Numbered from the stretch's first letter, positions 10,277-19,100 are shown. The stretch is 64,000 nt of DNA from Legionella cincinnatiensis (GCF_900452415.1 NZ_UGNX01000001.1:2976001-3040000), one strand, 5' to 3'. Program-made: numbers and translations. The notes: generated by a model from the letters alone, not told the origin.

Positions 10277-10313
10277 CTCCACAATTCTCCACTTTTTTAT
10301 TATTTTACTCCAC
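10277..10313 (-). promoter_or_regulatory. MraZ operator: three GTGGAG direct repeats
   Basis: On the minus strand GTGGAG occurs at 10308-10313, 10287-10292 and 10277-10282, spaced 21 and 10 bases apart, i.e. about two and one helical turns, so all face the same side of the helix. They lie between the mraZ promoter and its start. A related ATGGAG sits between the -35 and -10 boxes (10339-10344). E. coli MraZ binds TGGGN-type repeats; GTGGAG is my inferred local version. Confidence 0.75.
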
Positions 10314-10321
10314 TTTTATAC

Positions 10322-10351
10322 ACTATAGAAACACATTTCTCCATGCGTCAA
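10322..10351 (-). promoter_or_regulatory. Sigma70-type promoter of the mraZ operon
   Basis: On the minus strand TTGACG (10346-10351) and TATAGT (10322-10327) are separated by 18 bases, a good sigma70 match. Transcription would begin near 10315, just ahead of the three GTGGAG repeats. Beyond it, 10352-10611 is AT-rich and holds nothing else I can name. Confidence 0.7.
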
Positions 10352-10611
10352 GATAAAAAATTGCTTTTTAAGTAATTTATTTAAGGTAATGAAAATAATC
10401 GATTAAAAAAAAATCTAGGTAGTAAAATAATGAGCAAACTCACAATAATAAAGAAAATCCATTTTGAAAAAACAGGTTTAAAACGGGGCGTAAATCATAA
10501 GTTAGGTTTGATTAACTACGCGTTTGTTTCTGAGAAGGCTTTTCCCTCCCTATCTTCTTAAAACTAAAACTCGCATCATGAGGCCAGGTGGGTTAAAACA
10601 ACGAATCAAAA

Positions 10612-11379
10612 TCAATTATTCATCAATGCAGCTAAACGTATTCCCTGAAGTACTAGATCTGGAACTAAATGATCGTATAAGCCTTGCTTCTCGAATAATG
10701 ACGCAAATCCTCCCGTAGCTAAAATTAAAGTTTTTTCTGCGCCAAAAACCTCTTGAGTCATGCGTTGAATCAACTCTCGGCAAGCACCAAGAACGCCATA
10801 ATAAACACCGGATTGTATGCTCTCGATGGTCGAACGTCCTATTGAGTTTTCTATTTTTATTATCTCCACTGCCGGCAATTTGGCAGTATTTTTTGACAAG
10901 GCATCTACTGAAAGTCTAACTCCAGGTAGAATAGCTCCTCCCATATAGGCTTTTTGTGCGCTAATCACACAAATAGTAGTTGCCGTACCAAAATCAATAA
11001 CAATCACATTTTGATGGGGATAAAGATGAGTAGTGGCAATTGCATTGGCAATTCTATCTGCTCCAACTTCCACAGGATTACGGTACTTGATATTTAATCC
11101 CGTTTTAACCCCTGCTTGTAATAAAAAGGGTTCTATAGAAAAATATTTAACGCATGCGGCACGCAAAGAATAGTCAATTTGAGGAACAACAGAACAAATA
11201 CCGATGTGTTTAATTGATTCTGGTAAACAATTATTTTCTCGCAAAACACTTTTTAAAAAAATACCCAATTCATCTGACGTACTTATCTTAGATGTATGGC
11301 GAAAACGCAACTTTATCTCATCACCATCAAAAACACCGCCATAAATATGTGAGTTTCCAACATCAATACAAAGAATCAT
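10612..11379 (-). CDS. coaX: Type III pantothenate kinase
   Basis: A 255-residue ASKHA-fold kinase that phosphorylates pantothenate, the first step of coenzyme A synthesis, without feedback by CoA. The N-terminal DVGNSH phosphate motif is at residues 6-11, followed by GADRIANAIA near 103 and DFGTATT near 126. Length is typical. It is transcribed towards mraZ but ends 230 bases before the mraZ promoter, so it is likely a separate unit. Confidence 0.96.
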   Translation of the reverse strand: MILCIDVGNSHIYGGVFDGDEIKLRFRHTSKISTSDELGIFLKSVLRENNCLPESIKHIGICSVVPQIDYSLRAACVKYFSIEPFLLQAGVKTGLNIKYRNPVEVGADRIANAIATTHLYPHQNVIVIDFGTATTICVISAQKAYMGGAILPGVRLSVDALSKNTAKLPAVEIIKIENSIGRSTIESIQSGVYYGVLGACRELIQRMTQEVFGAEKTLILATGGFASLFEKQGLYDHLVPDLVLQGIRLAALMNN

Positions 11380-11561
11380 AACTTAATCAGATCCACTTTA
11401 AAAAAGTACGATAGTAAATGTCGATTCGGTTATTAGCAAGTTGTTCCTATGAAAAAAACAATAGAACTCATTAAAACTCATCATAAAAGAATAGGAATAA
11501 GCGGGTGCCAAAATCAAAGAAGATGCGCTGTTAATTTATCAATAAATTATTCTGCTTATTT

Positions 11562-11592
11562 AAAAAATAAAAAAGCCCTACATTTGCAGGGC
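11562..11592 (-). terminator. Rho-independent terminator after the EnhA-like gene
   Basis: On the minus strand GCCCT (11588-11592) pairs with AGGGC (11575-11579) around an 8-base loop, followed by TTTTTTATTTTTT. It lies 34 bases beyond the stop of the L,D-transpeptidase gene. Confidence 0.82.
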
Positions 11593-11625
11593 AATAGGAG
11601 ATAACGATGTTATTAAGCTAGAGTT

Positions 11626-12183
11626 TTAATATGGTTTTACAATTACTGTTGTTCCAATATCAGCAAAATCTTCATTTAGCCATTTTGCGGCACTCGGTAA
11701 TACACGAATACAACCATGACTTACGTTGAAATTAGGTACTTCGTATGCGGCATGAATAGAGTATCCTCCGTGGAAATGCATACAATAAGGCATTCTTGCC
11801 CCTCCATGAGTTTCAAGAGGATAAAGGCTAGAGGTACAATCCTCTCCTTTCTTGGAATAAATACTAAAGGTTCCTGTAACAGTATGGCAGGGCTTGCCTT
11901 CATCTTCACAAAAGTCCTTCCCCCCAGACGCACTGCCAGTGTTCACCCTGTTTCCATCTTTATCGTAAGCCGCCCAGGCTGTTGCTTTTGGATCAAATAC
12001 AATAACTTTTTTTCCTGTTGCTTCTCTTTTCACCGGAAAATAATTAGACCCTTTATGATCAGCACCCATGCTCATTGTATAGTGAGTATAACCTGCGTCA
12101 TCCACAATAGGCACTGATCGATCCATAGAGGCACAAGATGCCGTTAATGCACATACGGGAACTAACACGAGATATTTTTTCAC
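11626..12183 (-). CDS. EnhA-like L,D-transpeptidase lipoprotein (YkuD fold)
   Basis: A 185-residue exported protein. The N-terminus has a lipoprotein signal (LTASC, Cys17), so the mature form is probably membrane-anchored. The C-terminal half carries the L,D-transpeptidase signature: HFHGGYSIHAA and SHGCIRV, the Cys being the catalytic nucleophile. Such enzymes make or edit 3-3 peptidoglycan crosslinks or attach proteins to the wall. The overall form matches the Legionella EnhA 'enhanced entry' family, named for a role in host-cell entry. A close paralogue is at 57176-57772. A strong terminator follows, suggesting a single-gene unit. Confidence 0.88.
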   Translation of the reverse strand: MKKYLVLVPVCALTASCASMDRSVPIVDDAGYTHYTMSMGADHKGSNYFPVKREATGKKVIVFDPKATAWAAYDKDGNRVNTGSASGGKDFCEDEGKPCHTVTGTFSIYSKKGEDCTSSLYPLETHGGARMPYCMHFHGGYSIHAAYEVPNFNVSHGCIRVLPSAAKWLNEDFADIGTTVIVKPY

Positions 12184-12299
12184 TTTATTTCTCCCTCTTT
12201 TTTATCTTATTTATCGGGAGTTTTAAAAATAGGTTTAGGCTTTTTTGTAATTTTTTTTGCTTTTTTGTATTTTTTATGAACTTATAGAGGGAATAATGA

Positions 12300-12665
12300 T
12301 TATTGTTTAGAGGGCTTGGGTAGCATATATTGAATCGCTAACATCAGTTGTTTATCAGTGCATTCAAAACATCCACCTCTAGGAGGCATTGCATTTAAAC
12401 CTTCCTCTGTATGTTTAAAAAGGATGCTTATCCCTTGCTTTAAACGAGCCTCCCATTCGTCTTTTTCACCAATTCTTGGCGCACCTATAGAAATTAAAGG
12501 CTTGATCGCATGGCAATTCACACAAAAATGATTATAAATTTGCTCTCCTTCATTTTTGGTTCCACTAATTGATTGTAAAAACTCCTGAGGATGGTGGCTC
12601 TCAGCATAAGCTGATATTTGGAAAATCAATAAAATTACTATATATAAACTGAAACGAATCACCAT
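12300..12665 (-). CDS. Cytochrome c5-type periplasmic protein
   Basis: A 121-residue protein with a signal peptide (about 1-21, cut after AYA). The haem site CVNCH is near residues 48-52. The later MPPRGGCFEC segment supplies the axial Met and two cysteines that form a disulfide in cytochrome c5. It is a small soluble electron carrier; its partners cannot be inferred from the neighbours. It stands alone between the EnhA-like gene and a divergent small gene. Confidence 0.87.
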   Translation of the reverse strand: MVIRFSLYIVILLIFQISAYAESHHPQEFLQSISGTKNEGEQIYNHFCVNCHAIKPLISIGAPRIGEKDEWEARLKQGISILFKHTEEGLNAMPPRGGCFECTDKQLMLAIQYMLPKPSKQ

Positions 12666-12873
12666 TTATACACTCCTAAAATTGGCATAGCTGATACTCA
12701 TCAGAATAGGAGCATACTAAGTGTTTTACTATTTTTTGCAAGTAGGAAGCTTTCTTTCGGAGGAAGAGTAAGAGATTAAATAAGCTTATCATTCAAAAAA
12801 ATCAATAAAAATATCTAAAGATTTTTTAAAAGAAGCCGATAAAGATAGAAGTCGAATTGCTTAAGGAGAAATT

Positions 12874-13164
12874 ATGTTAAATTCAATCAGTGATATCGCT
12901 CCTGTAAAAACAATAGAAGTAGAGGAACATTTAAAAAAAATACATGAAGAAGTTAAAAATTTAGTTGATACTCCCTCATCACATATCAGTATCAATGAAA
13001 CCTCTAAACAACTAGAAGCAATAAAAAACTCCTTAAAAGAAATTTCAGAAATTAATGAAGCTCGTGTTTTATATTTTAAAGCTGAAATCGCACTCGGCAA
13101 CTATCAGATTGATAGTGACAAAATTGCTATGAGAATGTTAAAAGAACCTATTATCGTTGATTAA
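12874..13164 (+). CDS. Small hypothetical protein
   Basis: A 96-residue Lys/Glu-rich, mostly helical-looking protein without signal peptide or membrane segment. The start has a good AAGGAG site 5 bases upstream. I recognise no family. An open frame on the opposite strand covers most of it but has no ribosome site. Confidence 0.6.
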   Translation: MLNSISDIAPVKTIEVEEHLKKIHEEVKNLVDTPSSHISINETSKQLEAIKNSLKEISEINEARVLYFKAEIALGNYQIDSDKIAMRMLKEPIIVD

Positions 13165-13382
13165 AAAAATTGCGAATAAAAAATAAGAACTAGCCTATTT
13201 ATCAACAAATCCATATGCTTACCCTATTATCTTTCCATTTAAAATTTTCTAAATCCCGAGCTATTTTTTTCAGAAAAGCTCGCTATTTGCTTTTCTGAAA
13301 TCGTAGTGGAATACTCGAGTGCTTATCCTAGGCACGAAGATTTTACTAAAATTATTTACCTAAGATACTCCTAATACAAACC

Positions 13383-14126
13383 TCACTGCATACGAAGAGC
13401 CCCATCAAGACGTATCACTTCCCCATTCATCATCTCATTTTCAATAATATGAGCGACCAATGCGGCAAACTCACTGGGTTTTCCAAAACGTTTAGGAAAA
13501 GTCATTGTTGCCACCAAATTATCTTGTACTTCCTGCGGCATATTCAGCAACATTGGTGTAGCGATCAAACCCGGTGCAATTGTGTTTACACGAATTGCAA
13601 ACTGAGCTAACTCACGAGCTGCAGGAAGAGTCATAGCAACAACCCCACCTTTCGAAGCACTGTAAGCAGCTTGGCCAATTTGACCTTCAAATGCAGCAAT
13701 CGAAGCAGTGTTAATAATCACACCTCGCTCCTGGGAGTTACTCTCCAACTCCAGGCTACTCATCGCATGAGCGGCTACCCTCATCACATTAAAAGTACCA
13801 ATAAGATTCACATCAATTACTTGCTTAAAAGCAGCTAAGGGCATGGGGCCGTCTCTTCCAACAATGCGCTTTGCTGGCGCGATTCCCGCACAATTAACAC
13901 AAACTCGAGGGACACCTAATTGTTCTATGGTCTGCTGCATTGCTTTTTCGGCAGACTCATCAAGGGTCACATCACAACTAATAAATAAATCTGCTTCACT
14001 TTGTTCATCAACTTGTTTATCCCAAACAACAACACGCATCCCGCGCTGCTGTAGGTATTGAACACAAGCTTTTCCCATGCCCGAAGCACCGCCAGCAACT
14101 AAAACGATTTGATTTAAAAAATTCAC
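13383..14126 (-). CDS. SDR dehydrogenase, 3-hydroxyacyl-CoA dehydrogenase type II-like
   Basis: A 247-residue classical short-chain dehydrogenase. The NAD site GGASGMG is at residues 12-18, NCAG near 78, and the catalytic YSASKGG near 155, with a Ser upstream in NTASIAAFEG. The last motif and the length resemble the HSD10 / type II 3-hydroxyacyl-CoA dehydrogenase group, which oxidises short 3-hydroxyacyl-CoAs, but SDR substrates cannot be read from sequence with certainty. It stands alone; a palindromic element lies upstream. Confidence 0.88.
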   Translation of the reverse strand: MNFLNQIVLVAGGASGMGKACVQYLQQRGMRVVVWDKQVDEQSEADLFISCDVTLDESAEKAMQQTIEQLGVPRVCVNCAGIAPAKRIVGRDGPMPLAAFKQVIDVNLIGTFNVMRVAAHAMSSLELESNSQERGVIINTASIAAFEGQIGQAAYSASKGGVVAMTLPAARELAQFAIRVNTIAPGLIATPMLLNMPQEVQDNLVATMTFPKRFGKPSEFAALVAHIIENEMMNGEVIRLDGALRMQ

Positions 14127-14229
14127 TCTTTACTCTCCATGAATTATCACTAGGCAAAATAAAACAAAAATCTGTTGTTTTAAAGCATACTTTGTTTTTG
14201 CTTCTCTTCAAATAATTACTTTAATTTAA

Positions 14230-14572
14230 CGTGAGTTTCGGATAAAGAATCTATTAGATCCAGTCTTCATCTCGAACCGTACAGGCTAAGGAAGTATTTA
14301 TGCCGTCTCAAACTGTTCTATCTTCATGAAATTTAAACTAAAAAATGATTTTGAGCTATTCCCCAGTTGGATCGTTCGGGCTGAGGAAGCGCAAAGCGCT
14401 GTCTCGAAGCCTTATACCAAGCCTTCGAGACGGGGCATTTTGCCCCTCCTCAGGCTGAACGGCTCTAAATAGTGACTGGAATTCTCTTTTTTAAATTTCA
14501 TGAGACGGCATAAATGCTTCCTCAGCCCGAACGGTTCGAAGTAAATTCACATTCGCTTATCCGATACTCACG
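14230..14572. mobile_element. Family 1 palindromic element, nested/composite copy
   Basis: A 343-bp copy flanked by exact direct repeats TTAATTTAA at 14221-14229 and 14573-14581. Ends are CGTGAGTTTCGGATAA on the left and TTATCCGATACTCACG on the right. Between the outer arms (CATGAAATTTAAA near 14324 and its complement near 14493) lies a second complete palindrome, about 14355-14485, with the same GTTCGGGCTGAGGAAGC and TCTCGAAGCCTT cores. The right direct repeat contains the stop codon of the isochorismatase-fold gene. Confidence 0.8.
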
Positions 14573-14577
14573 TTAAT

Positions 14578-15123
14578 TTAACTAAAAAACTCTTTACTTA
14601 ACATCTTAAATTCGGGAGTTCCTGCTTTTTTTAACCATTCAAAAAATACCATCTCAGAAGTAACTAAATGAACTCCTTCTTGTTTCATTCTTTTTAATCC
14701 ATATTTCATATTTTGTTCACCACGACAGCTTACTGCATCAACAACTACAAAAACATCATACCCTTCACTTCTCATTTCTAGCGCAGTTTGCAAAACACAA
14801 ACATGGGTTTCAATACCTATCAAGATAAGCTGTTTTTTTTGAAATTGCTTTAAGCGTTCTGTATATTTGGACTCGCCCATACAGGAGAAGTACACTTTAT
14901 CGATACATTCTTGTTGATTAAAATAAGGGTGAAATTGTTTAATAGTCGGACCAAGTCCTTGTGGATATTGTTCACTAACCAGAACAGGAATTTCTAATCT
15001 TTGTGCTAATTTGAGTAACCATTCACAGTGGTCTATCAATGCTTCACTATTAAGAACAGCTGGTGTTAGTTTTTCTTGTACGTCAATTAATAATAAAAGT
15101 GAATCATCTTTATTTAATAACAT
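14578..15123 (-). CDS. Isochorismatase-family cysteine hydrolase
   Basis: A 181-residue hydrolase of the isochorismatase fold from the ATG at 15123, which has GGAG eight bases upstream; an in-frame start at 15159 adds 12 atypical residues. The catalytic set is visible: Asp in LLIDVQEK near residue 11, a Lys near 86, and Cys in GIETHVCV near residue 104. It resembles the YcaC/nicotinamidase-related group of unknown substrate. Its stop codon lies inside the direct repeat of the neighbouring palindromic element, so its 3' end abuts an insertion. Confidence 0.85.
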   Translation of the reverse strand: MLLNKDDSLLLLIDVQEKLTPAVLNSEALIDHCEWLLKLAQRLEIPVLVSEQYPQGLGPTIKQFHPYFNQQECIDKVYFSCMGESKYTERLKQFQKKQLILIGIETHVCVLQTALEMRSEGYDVFVVVDAVSCRGEQNMKYGLKRMKQEGVHLVTSEMVFFEWLKKAGTPEFKMLSKEFFS

Positions 15124-15205
15124 CCCTATTCTCCCTAGTATAAAGTCATCATGCAGCAAGAAAAACTCATATTATCTCGCTGCATTATATAAGTTTTTTA
15201 TTTAA

Positions 15206-15348
15206 TGCAAATTCAATATAAAAATAAACATCATTTTTTATATCGAACTGATTTTATTTAGAATTGGCTCCCACATAAATGCTACGCATTTATGGGATAA
15301 CGTTCGTTTAACGACGTAAGGAATGGAAATACCTTACGTCGAACTCAG
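15206..15348. mobile_element. Family 2 palindromic element, copy 1
   Basis: A 143-bp AT-rich element between TTATTTAA (15198-15205) and TTATTTAT (15349-15356), imperfect direct repeats. Left end TGCAAATTCAATATAAAAA, right end CTTACGTCGAACTCAG. It contains the stems CATAAATGC/GCATTTATG near 15273 and GACGTAAGG/CCTTACGTC near 15313. The right direct repeat covers the stop of the HtrA-type gene. It resembles the elements at 30953-31098 and 60611-60767. Confidence 0.55.
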
Positions 15349-15352
15349 TTAT

Positions 15353-16429
15353 TTATGAAATTCCAGCTACATCAATTGTTCTCATCGTTACATCCATTTG
15401 CTTGTTACCACGCTGAATAGAAACAGTTACGCGTTCACCTACTTTGATTTCAGTGAGCATGTTGTATAAAACATCATAGTTTCGAACTGCATGGCCATTC
15501 AATGCCACAATGATATCACCTAATTCAATACGGCCCCAAGCATCTTTATGAGTACCTTGCAAGTGCGCTTTACTCGCAGGTGTATTTGGTAAAACATCTG
15601 CAATAAGTATTCCTTTGTGTATCCCTAATCGATGGGCAATATTAGATGGAACACTTTGAATACCGATTCCAGATAACACCACACGGCCATTTTTAATGAT
15701 TTGCGTCACAATACGCTCAATATCATCAGCAGGGACAGCAAAGCCAATCCCAGCAGATGAGCCTGAATTAGAGTAAATCATAGTGTTCATACCAATTAAT
15801 TGCCCAGCACTATTTAATAATGGACCACCTGAATTACCGGGATTAATTGGTGTATCTGTTTGAATCATATTGTGAATCGTCACTCCACCAATTCCTGGAA
15901 CTTTTCTACCTAATGCAGAAATAACCCCTTTAGATAAACTATGATCGAGCCCAAAAGGATTACCTATTGCAATTGCTTTCTGTCCCACCATAAGATCATT
16001 AAGATGTACTATTTCAAATGGCTTAAATCCTTTAAGTAAAGCTAGTGCTTGTGGTGAATCAATCTTTAACACAGCAATATCTTTACGTGGCTCTGCGGCA
16101 ACTACTTTTGCGGGTACAGTCAATTTACCTAAAGTAACTGCTAACTTTTCAGCCCCTTTTATCACATGATAATTTGTTACTATATAACCACCGTTATTCC
16201 ACACAATACCAGAACCAGCACCAGCTGGTATTTGCATTTTTTTTAAAGATTGATTGGTTACAGTTGCTAATCTATGAACATAAACTACTTTAGGCGATGC
16301 CTCATGGAAAACGGTTACTGTGTTTTGCTCATCTGGAAGTAGTGAGTTCACACTTAAACTATATCCTGGAAACGTCAGAATGGAACATAAAATAAAAGAA
16401 ATAAATCCCAAAAAACGATCTCTTGCCAT
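15353..16429 (-). CDS. HtrA-type trypsin-like serine protease with one PDZ domain
   Basis: A 358-residue envelope protease from the ATG at 16429, which has AGGAG eight bases upstream; the longer in-frame start at 16516 has no site. A signal peptide or anchor occupies about residues 5-25. The catalytic triad is readable: His in TNYHVIKGA, Asp in RKDIAVLKI and Ser in GNSGGPLL. A single PDZ domain follows (about 255-350), as in DegS, while DegP/DegQ have two. It probably degrades or senses misfolded envelope proteins. A family 2 element touches its stop codon. Confidence 0.9.
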   Translation of the reverse strand: MARDRFLGFISFILCSILTFPGYSLSVNSLLPDEQNTVTVFHEASPKVVYVHRLATVTNQSLKKMQIPAGAGSGIVWNNGGYIVTNYHVIKGAEKLAVTLGKLTVPAKVVAAEPRKDIAVLKIDSPQALALLKGFKPFEIVHLNDLMVGQKAIAIGNPFGLDHSLSKGVISALGRKVPGIGGVTIHNMIQTDTPINPGNSGGPLLNSAGQLIGMNTMIYSNSGSSAGIGFAVPADDIERIVTQIIKNGRVVLSGIGIQSVPSNIAHRLGIHKGILIADVLPNTPASKAHLQGTHKDAWGRIELGDIIVALNGHAVRNYDVLYNMLTEIKVGERVTVSIQRGNKQMDVTMRTIDVAGIS

Positions 16430-16818
16430 TAATATATCTCCTCCAATTAGCTCAAAATCACGCATTTCCCAAAAATGCAGGAGAATTGTAATATATAACA
16501 ACAAAAATGTCACCAATTGACTTAGAAGAATAATTTTAAATCAAATATTGATTGATGCTCTTTAGTCTCCAAATGTACCAAGAAATTAATGGTGATACTC
16601 TCCCCATTCACCCCGAGTCTTATATAAATCGCTAAAAACCCAGCCTAGTTCGACTCTCCAACGTTTCACGGCTTGTTCGCGAAATCCAGGAATACCACAC
16701 TAAAACACTGGCCCCCGCGAACACGTCGCAGGGCATAGTTAGAGCAGTGCTTATGCAGAGAGTGTAGAAGGCAAATCATCACTTTGATCAATGCCGTCCA
16801 TGAAGTACGGCATGCAGT
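16430..16818. other. 389-bp gap without a recognised gene
   Basis: No convincing gene. Two inverted repeats are visible: GTTCGCG/CGCGAAC arms within about 16670-16730, and ATGCCGT/ACGGCAT at about 16790-16811, just beyond the stop of the unknown gene at 16819. Neither has a T-run. Confidence 0.5.
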
Positions 16819-17472
16819 TTAGAGATGCAAATGTATTAATTGAGTATGTATTTCAATCGCAAAATACTGATTAAATGCTTGAAAAGAATCAATAATTGGC
16901 CATTGTTCACACTCATCCAGTATATTCCTCATTGCAGTTGCGGATATTGAAAAAAAGTTTTTTTGAATAAAGGGTTTTATTTCAGTCAAATTGGAAAAAT
17001 CTCTGACTAAAACTGTTGTATTTTTTTCTAACTGAGTTAATTTTATTTTTTCAACGACATCTCGCAAACCCTCTTGTCTTTTTTCTACGGAATTAATCCA
17101 ATTCAACAAGGTTAAACGTGGTTGAATCAATAATAATTGATGGCCTTTTTCGATTGAGGGTTCCATCAAAAGAATATGATGATGTAATTCAAATTTAAAA
17201 CAACAAAGAAAATCAAGAAAATTGATTTTTATCTCGCTTTGTACTTTATCTCCTAACCAACGAAAAACTTCATGACGAAACATAATTGAAAAATGTTTTT
17301 CTATTTGATTAAGGATAACTTCAGAATGATGTTTTTCCAACGCATATGCAGTATTATCAATTTGCAACAATCTTAAATCAGGTAATTTAATCCCGGGTAA
17401 CTTTGACGTGAGAAATGATAAGAAGGCAGCCGTAGGTTTTAACACAACTATTTCATACTGACTTTGGCGCAT
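16819..17472 (-). CDS. Hypothetical protein
   Basis: A 217-residue soluble-looking protein, rich in Leu, Ile and Phe, with no signal peptide. Its ATG has a GGAGAG site upstream. I recognise no domain or active site. It sits alone between repeat-containing gaps. Confidence 0.65.
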   Translation of the reverse strand: MRQSQYEIVVLKPTAAFLSFLTSKLPGIKLPDLRLLQIDNTAYALEKHHSEVILNQIEKHFSIMFRHEVFRWLGDKVQSEIKINFLDFLCCFKFELHHHILLMEPSIEKGHQLLLIQPRLTLLNWINSVEKRQEGLRDVVEKIKLTQLEKNTTVLVRDFSNLTEIKPFIQKNFFSISATAMRNILDECEQWPIIDSFQAFNQYFAIEIHTQLIHLHL

Positions 17473-17525
17473 ATATCTCTCCTTGATTGGGGTTACTCAT
17501 CCTAAATACAACAGGCCCTTGTCAA

Positions 17526-17721
17526 CGTTAGTTTCGAATAAACGATTGAACGAATATTTCGAACCGTTTAGGCTGTAAAACATTTAAGCAGTCTTAACGC
17601 TTGCCCTGACGTTTTGAAGATTCTTAATGTTTCATGCCAAGACGTGGAGAAGAAATACTCAGATTCCTCAACTCGAACTGACACAAACTAGCTCCCATAA
17701 AACTCTTATCTGAAACTGACG
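17526..17721. repeat. Family 1 palindromic element, degenerate copy
   Basis: A 196-bp relic with ends CGTTAGTTTCGAATAA on the left and TTATCTGAAACTGACG on the right, and a recognisable GAACCGTTTAGGCTG arm at 17560-17574. The centre is degraded and no direct repeat remains. The rest of the 17473-17907 gap shows nothing else I can name. Confidence 0.6.
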
Positions 17722-17907
17722 CTATTTAAAACGATAGACTATATATCGTCATTTTGCGAATCCGCTTTAATTTTTCTATGAGTTATAACGCGGAATTTCT
17801 GATCCTTGATAAGCTAAAAAAACGATGAGCTTTTTTAATGATTGACCTCAAACCTTACTTTTTTTACAGTATGCCCCTAAGAAAACATTACAAAGAATCA
17901 TATTAGA

Positions 17908-18981
17908 GTGAACAAACAAAATTTATATGAGCAATTTAGTAAACCATTACTTCTTTGGTTTACTCTTCATGGTCGTAAAAATCTACCCTGGCAACATCCA
18001 CGTACTCCTTATAGAGTATGGATTTCCGAAATTATGCTGCAACAAACCCAAGTACAAACAGTTATTCCCTATTTTGAGCGTTTTATGCAGCGTTTTCCCA
18101 ATATTAGTGACCTAGCACTTGCACATGAAGATGATGTGCTCTCTTTATGGTCAGGACTAGGCTACTACAGCCGAGCTAGAAATCTTCATCAAACTGCAAA
18201 AATCATTTTGCAACATCATCAGGGAATATTTCCGAATGATTATACGTTATTAAATGAATTACCAGGAATTGGTCCTTCCACTGCGGCGGCTATCTTATCG
18301 CAAGCATTTAACAAGCCCGCAGCGATTTTGGATGGCAATGTGAAAAGAGTTTTAACCCGCTTTTTTAGAATCCAAGGTCATCCAGAACAAACGCAAGTCA
18401 AAAAAACATTATGGGAACTGGCTGACTCCTGTATGCCTCAAGAAAACTGTGCTGACTATACCCAAGCAATTATGGACTTAGGAGCTACCTGTTGTACCAC
18501 AAAAAATCCCCATTGCCCTAATTGCCCCTTGCAAAAAAATTGCTTGGCCTTTAAACACCAAGAGCAATATTTATATCCTACAAAAAAAATTAAAAAATCA
18601 ATACCTATTCAATATCAGCAATTATTAGTTTTACATAATGAGCAAGGACATATTTATTTAGAAAAACGTCCTCCTGTGGGATTATGGGGCGGTTTATGGT
18701 GTTTACCAAGCATTGATACAGAGGAATGCCCCTTGGATTTTATTCGAGTAAACTATGATTTATCGGGTGAACATCCCCAACCATTACTTGCTTTTAAACA
18801 CCGTTTTAGTCATTTTCATTTAGAAATTAACGCACTAAGTATAAAAACCATATTTTTAGGCATGCAATTGTCCGAAAATCAAGGTCAATGGTTTGCAAAA
18901 GAACAGTTAAATTCCTTAGGATTAGCTCAACCTACCCGCAAAATACTCTCTTATCACTACAATACATTCCAGAAATTATGA
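17908..18981 (+). CDS. mutY: Adenine DNA glycosylase
   Basis: A 357-residue base-excision repair enzyme that removes adenine mispaired with 8-oxoguanine. Catalytic Glu41 (in WISEIMLQQTQV) and Asp142 (in AAILDGNVKR) are present, with the helix-hairpin-helix LPGIGPSTA at 118-126. The 4Fe-4S ligands are Cys196, 203, 206 and 212 (C-X6-C-X2-C-X5-C). The C-terminal third is the NUDIX-like domain that reads 8-oxoG. It appears to start at GTG; no better ATG is nearby. Confidence 0.96.
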   Translation: MNKQNLYEQFSKPLLLWFTLHGRKNLPWQHPRTPYRVWISEIMLQQTQVQTVIPYFERFMQRFPNISDLALAHEDDVLSLWSGLGYYSRARNLHQTAKIILQHHQGIFPNDYTLLNELPGIGPSTAAAILSQAFNKPAAILDGNVKRVLTRFFRIQGHPEQTQVKKTLWELADSCMPQENCADYTQAIMDLGATCCTTKNPHCPNCPLQKNCLAFKHQEQYLYPTKKIKKSIPIQYQQLLVLHNEQGHIYLEKRPPVGLWGGLWCLPSIDTEECPLDFIRVNYDLSGEHPQPLLAFKHRFSHFHLEINALSIKTIFLGMQLSENQGQWFAKEQLNSLGLAQPTRKILSYHYNTFQKL

Positions 18982-19100
18982 AAATTATTTTAGCGCAAGA
19001 CACGCAAAATAAAGGCTTTCAATAGGGGGGAAGAAAACAAATTACGTCCCACTTATTCGAAATCTACAGTTTTTATTGAGAGGCGTAAAGCAGGTTCAGT

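Noticed and set aside
10524..10718. Open frame on the plus strand overlapping coaX
   Set aside because: It overlaps the 3' end of a certain gene on the other strand and has no support.
12861..13100. Open frame on the minus strand opposite the 96-residue protein
   Set aside because: It is a shadow of the plus-strand gene, which has a good AAGGAG site; the minus frame has none.
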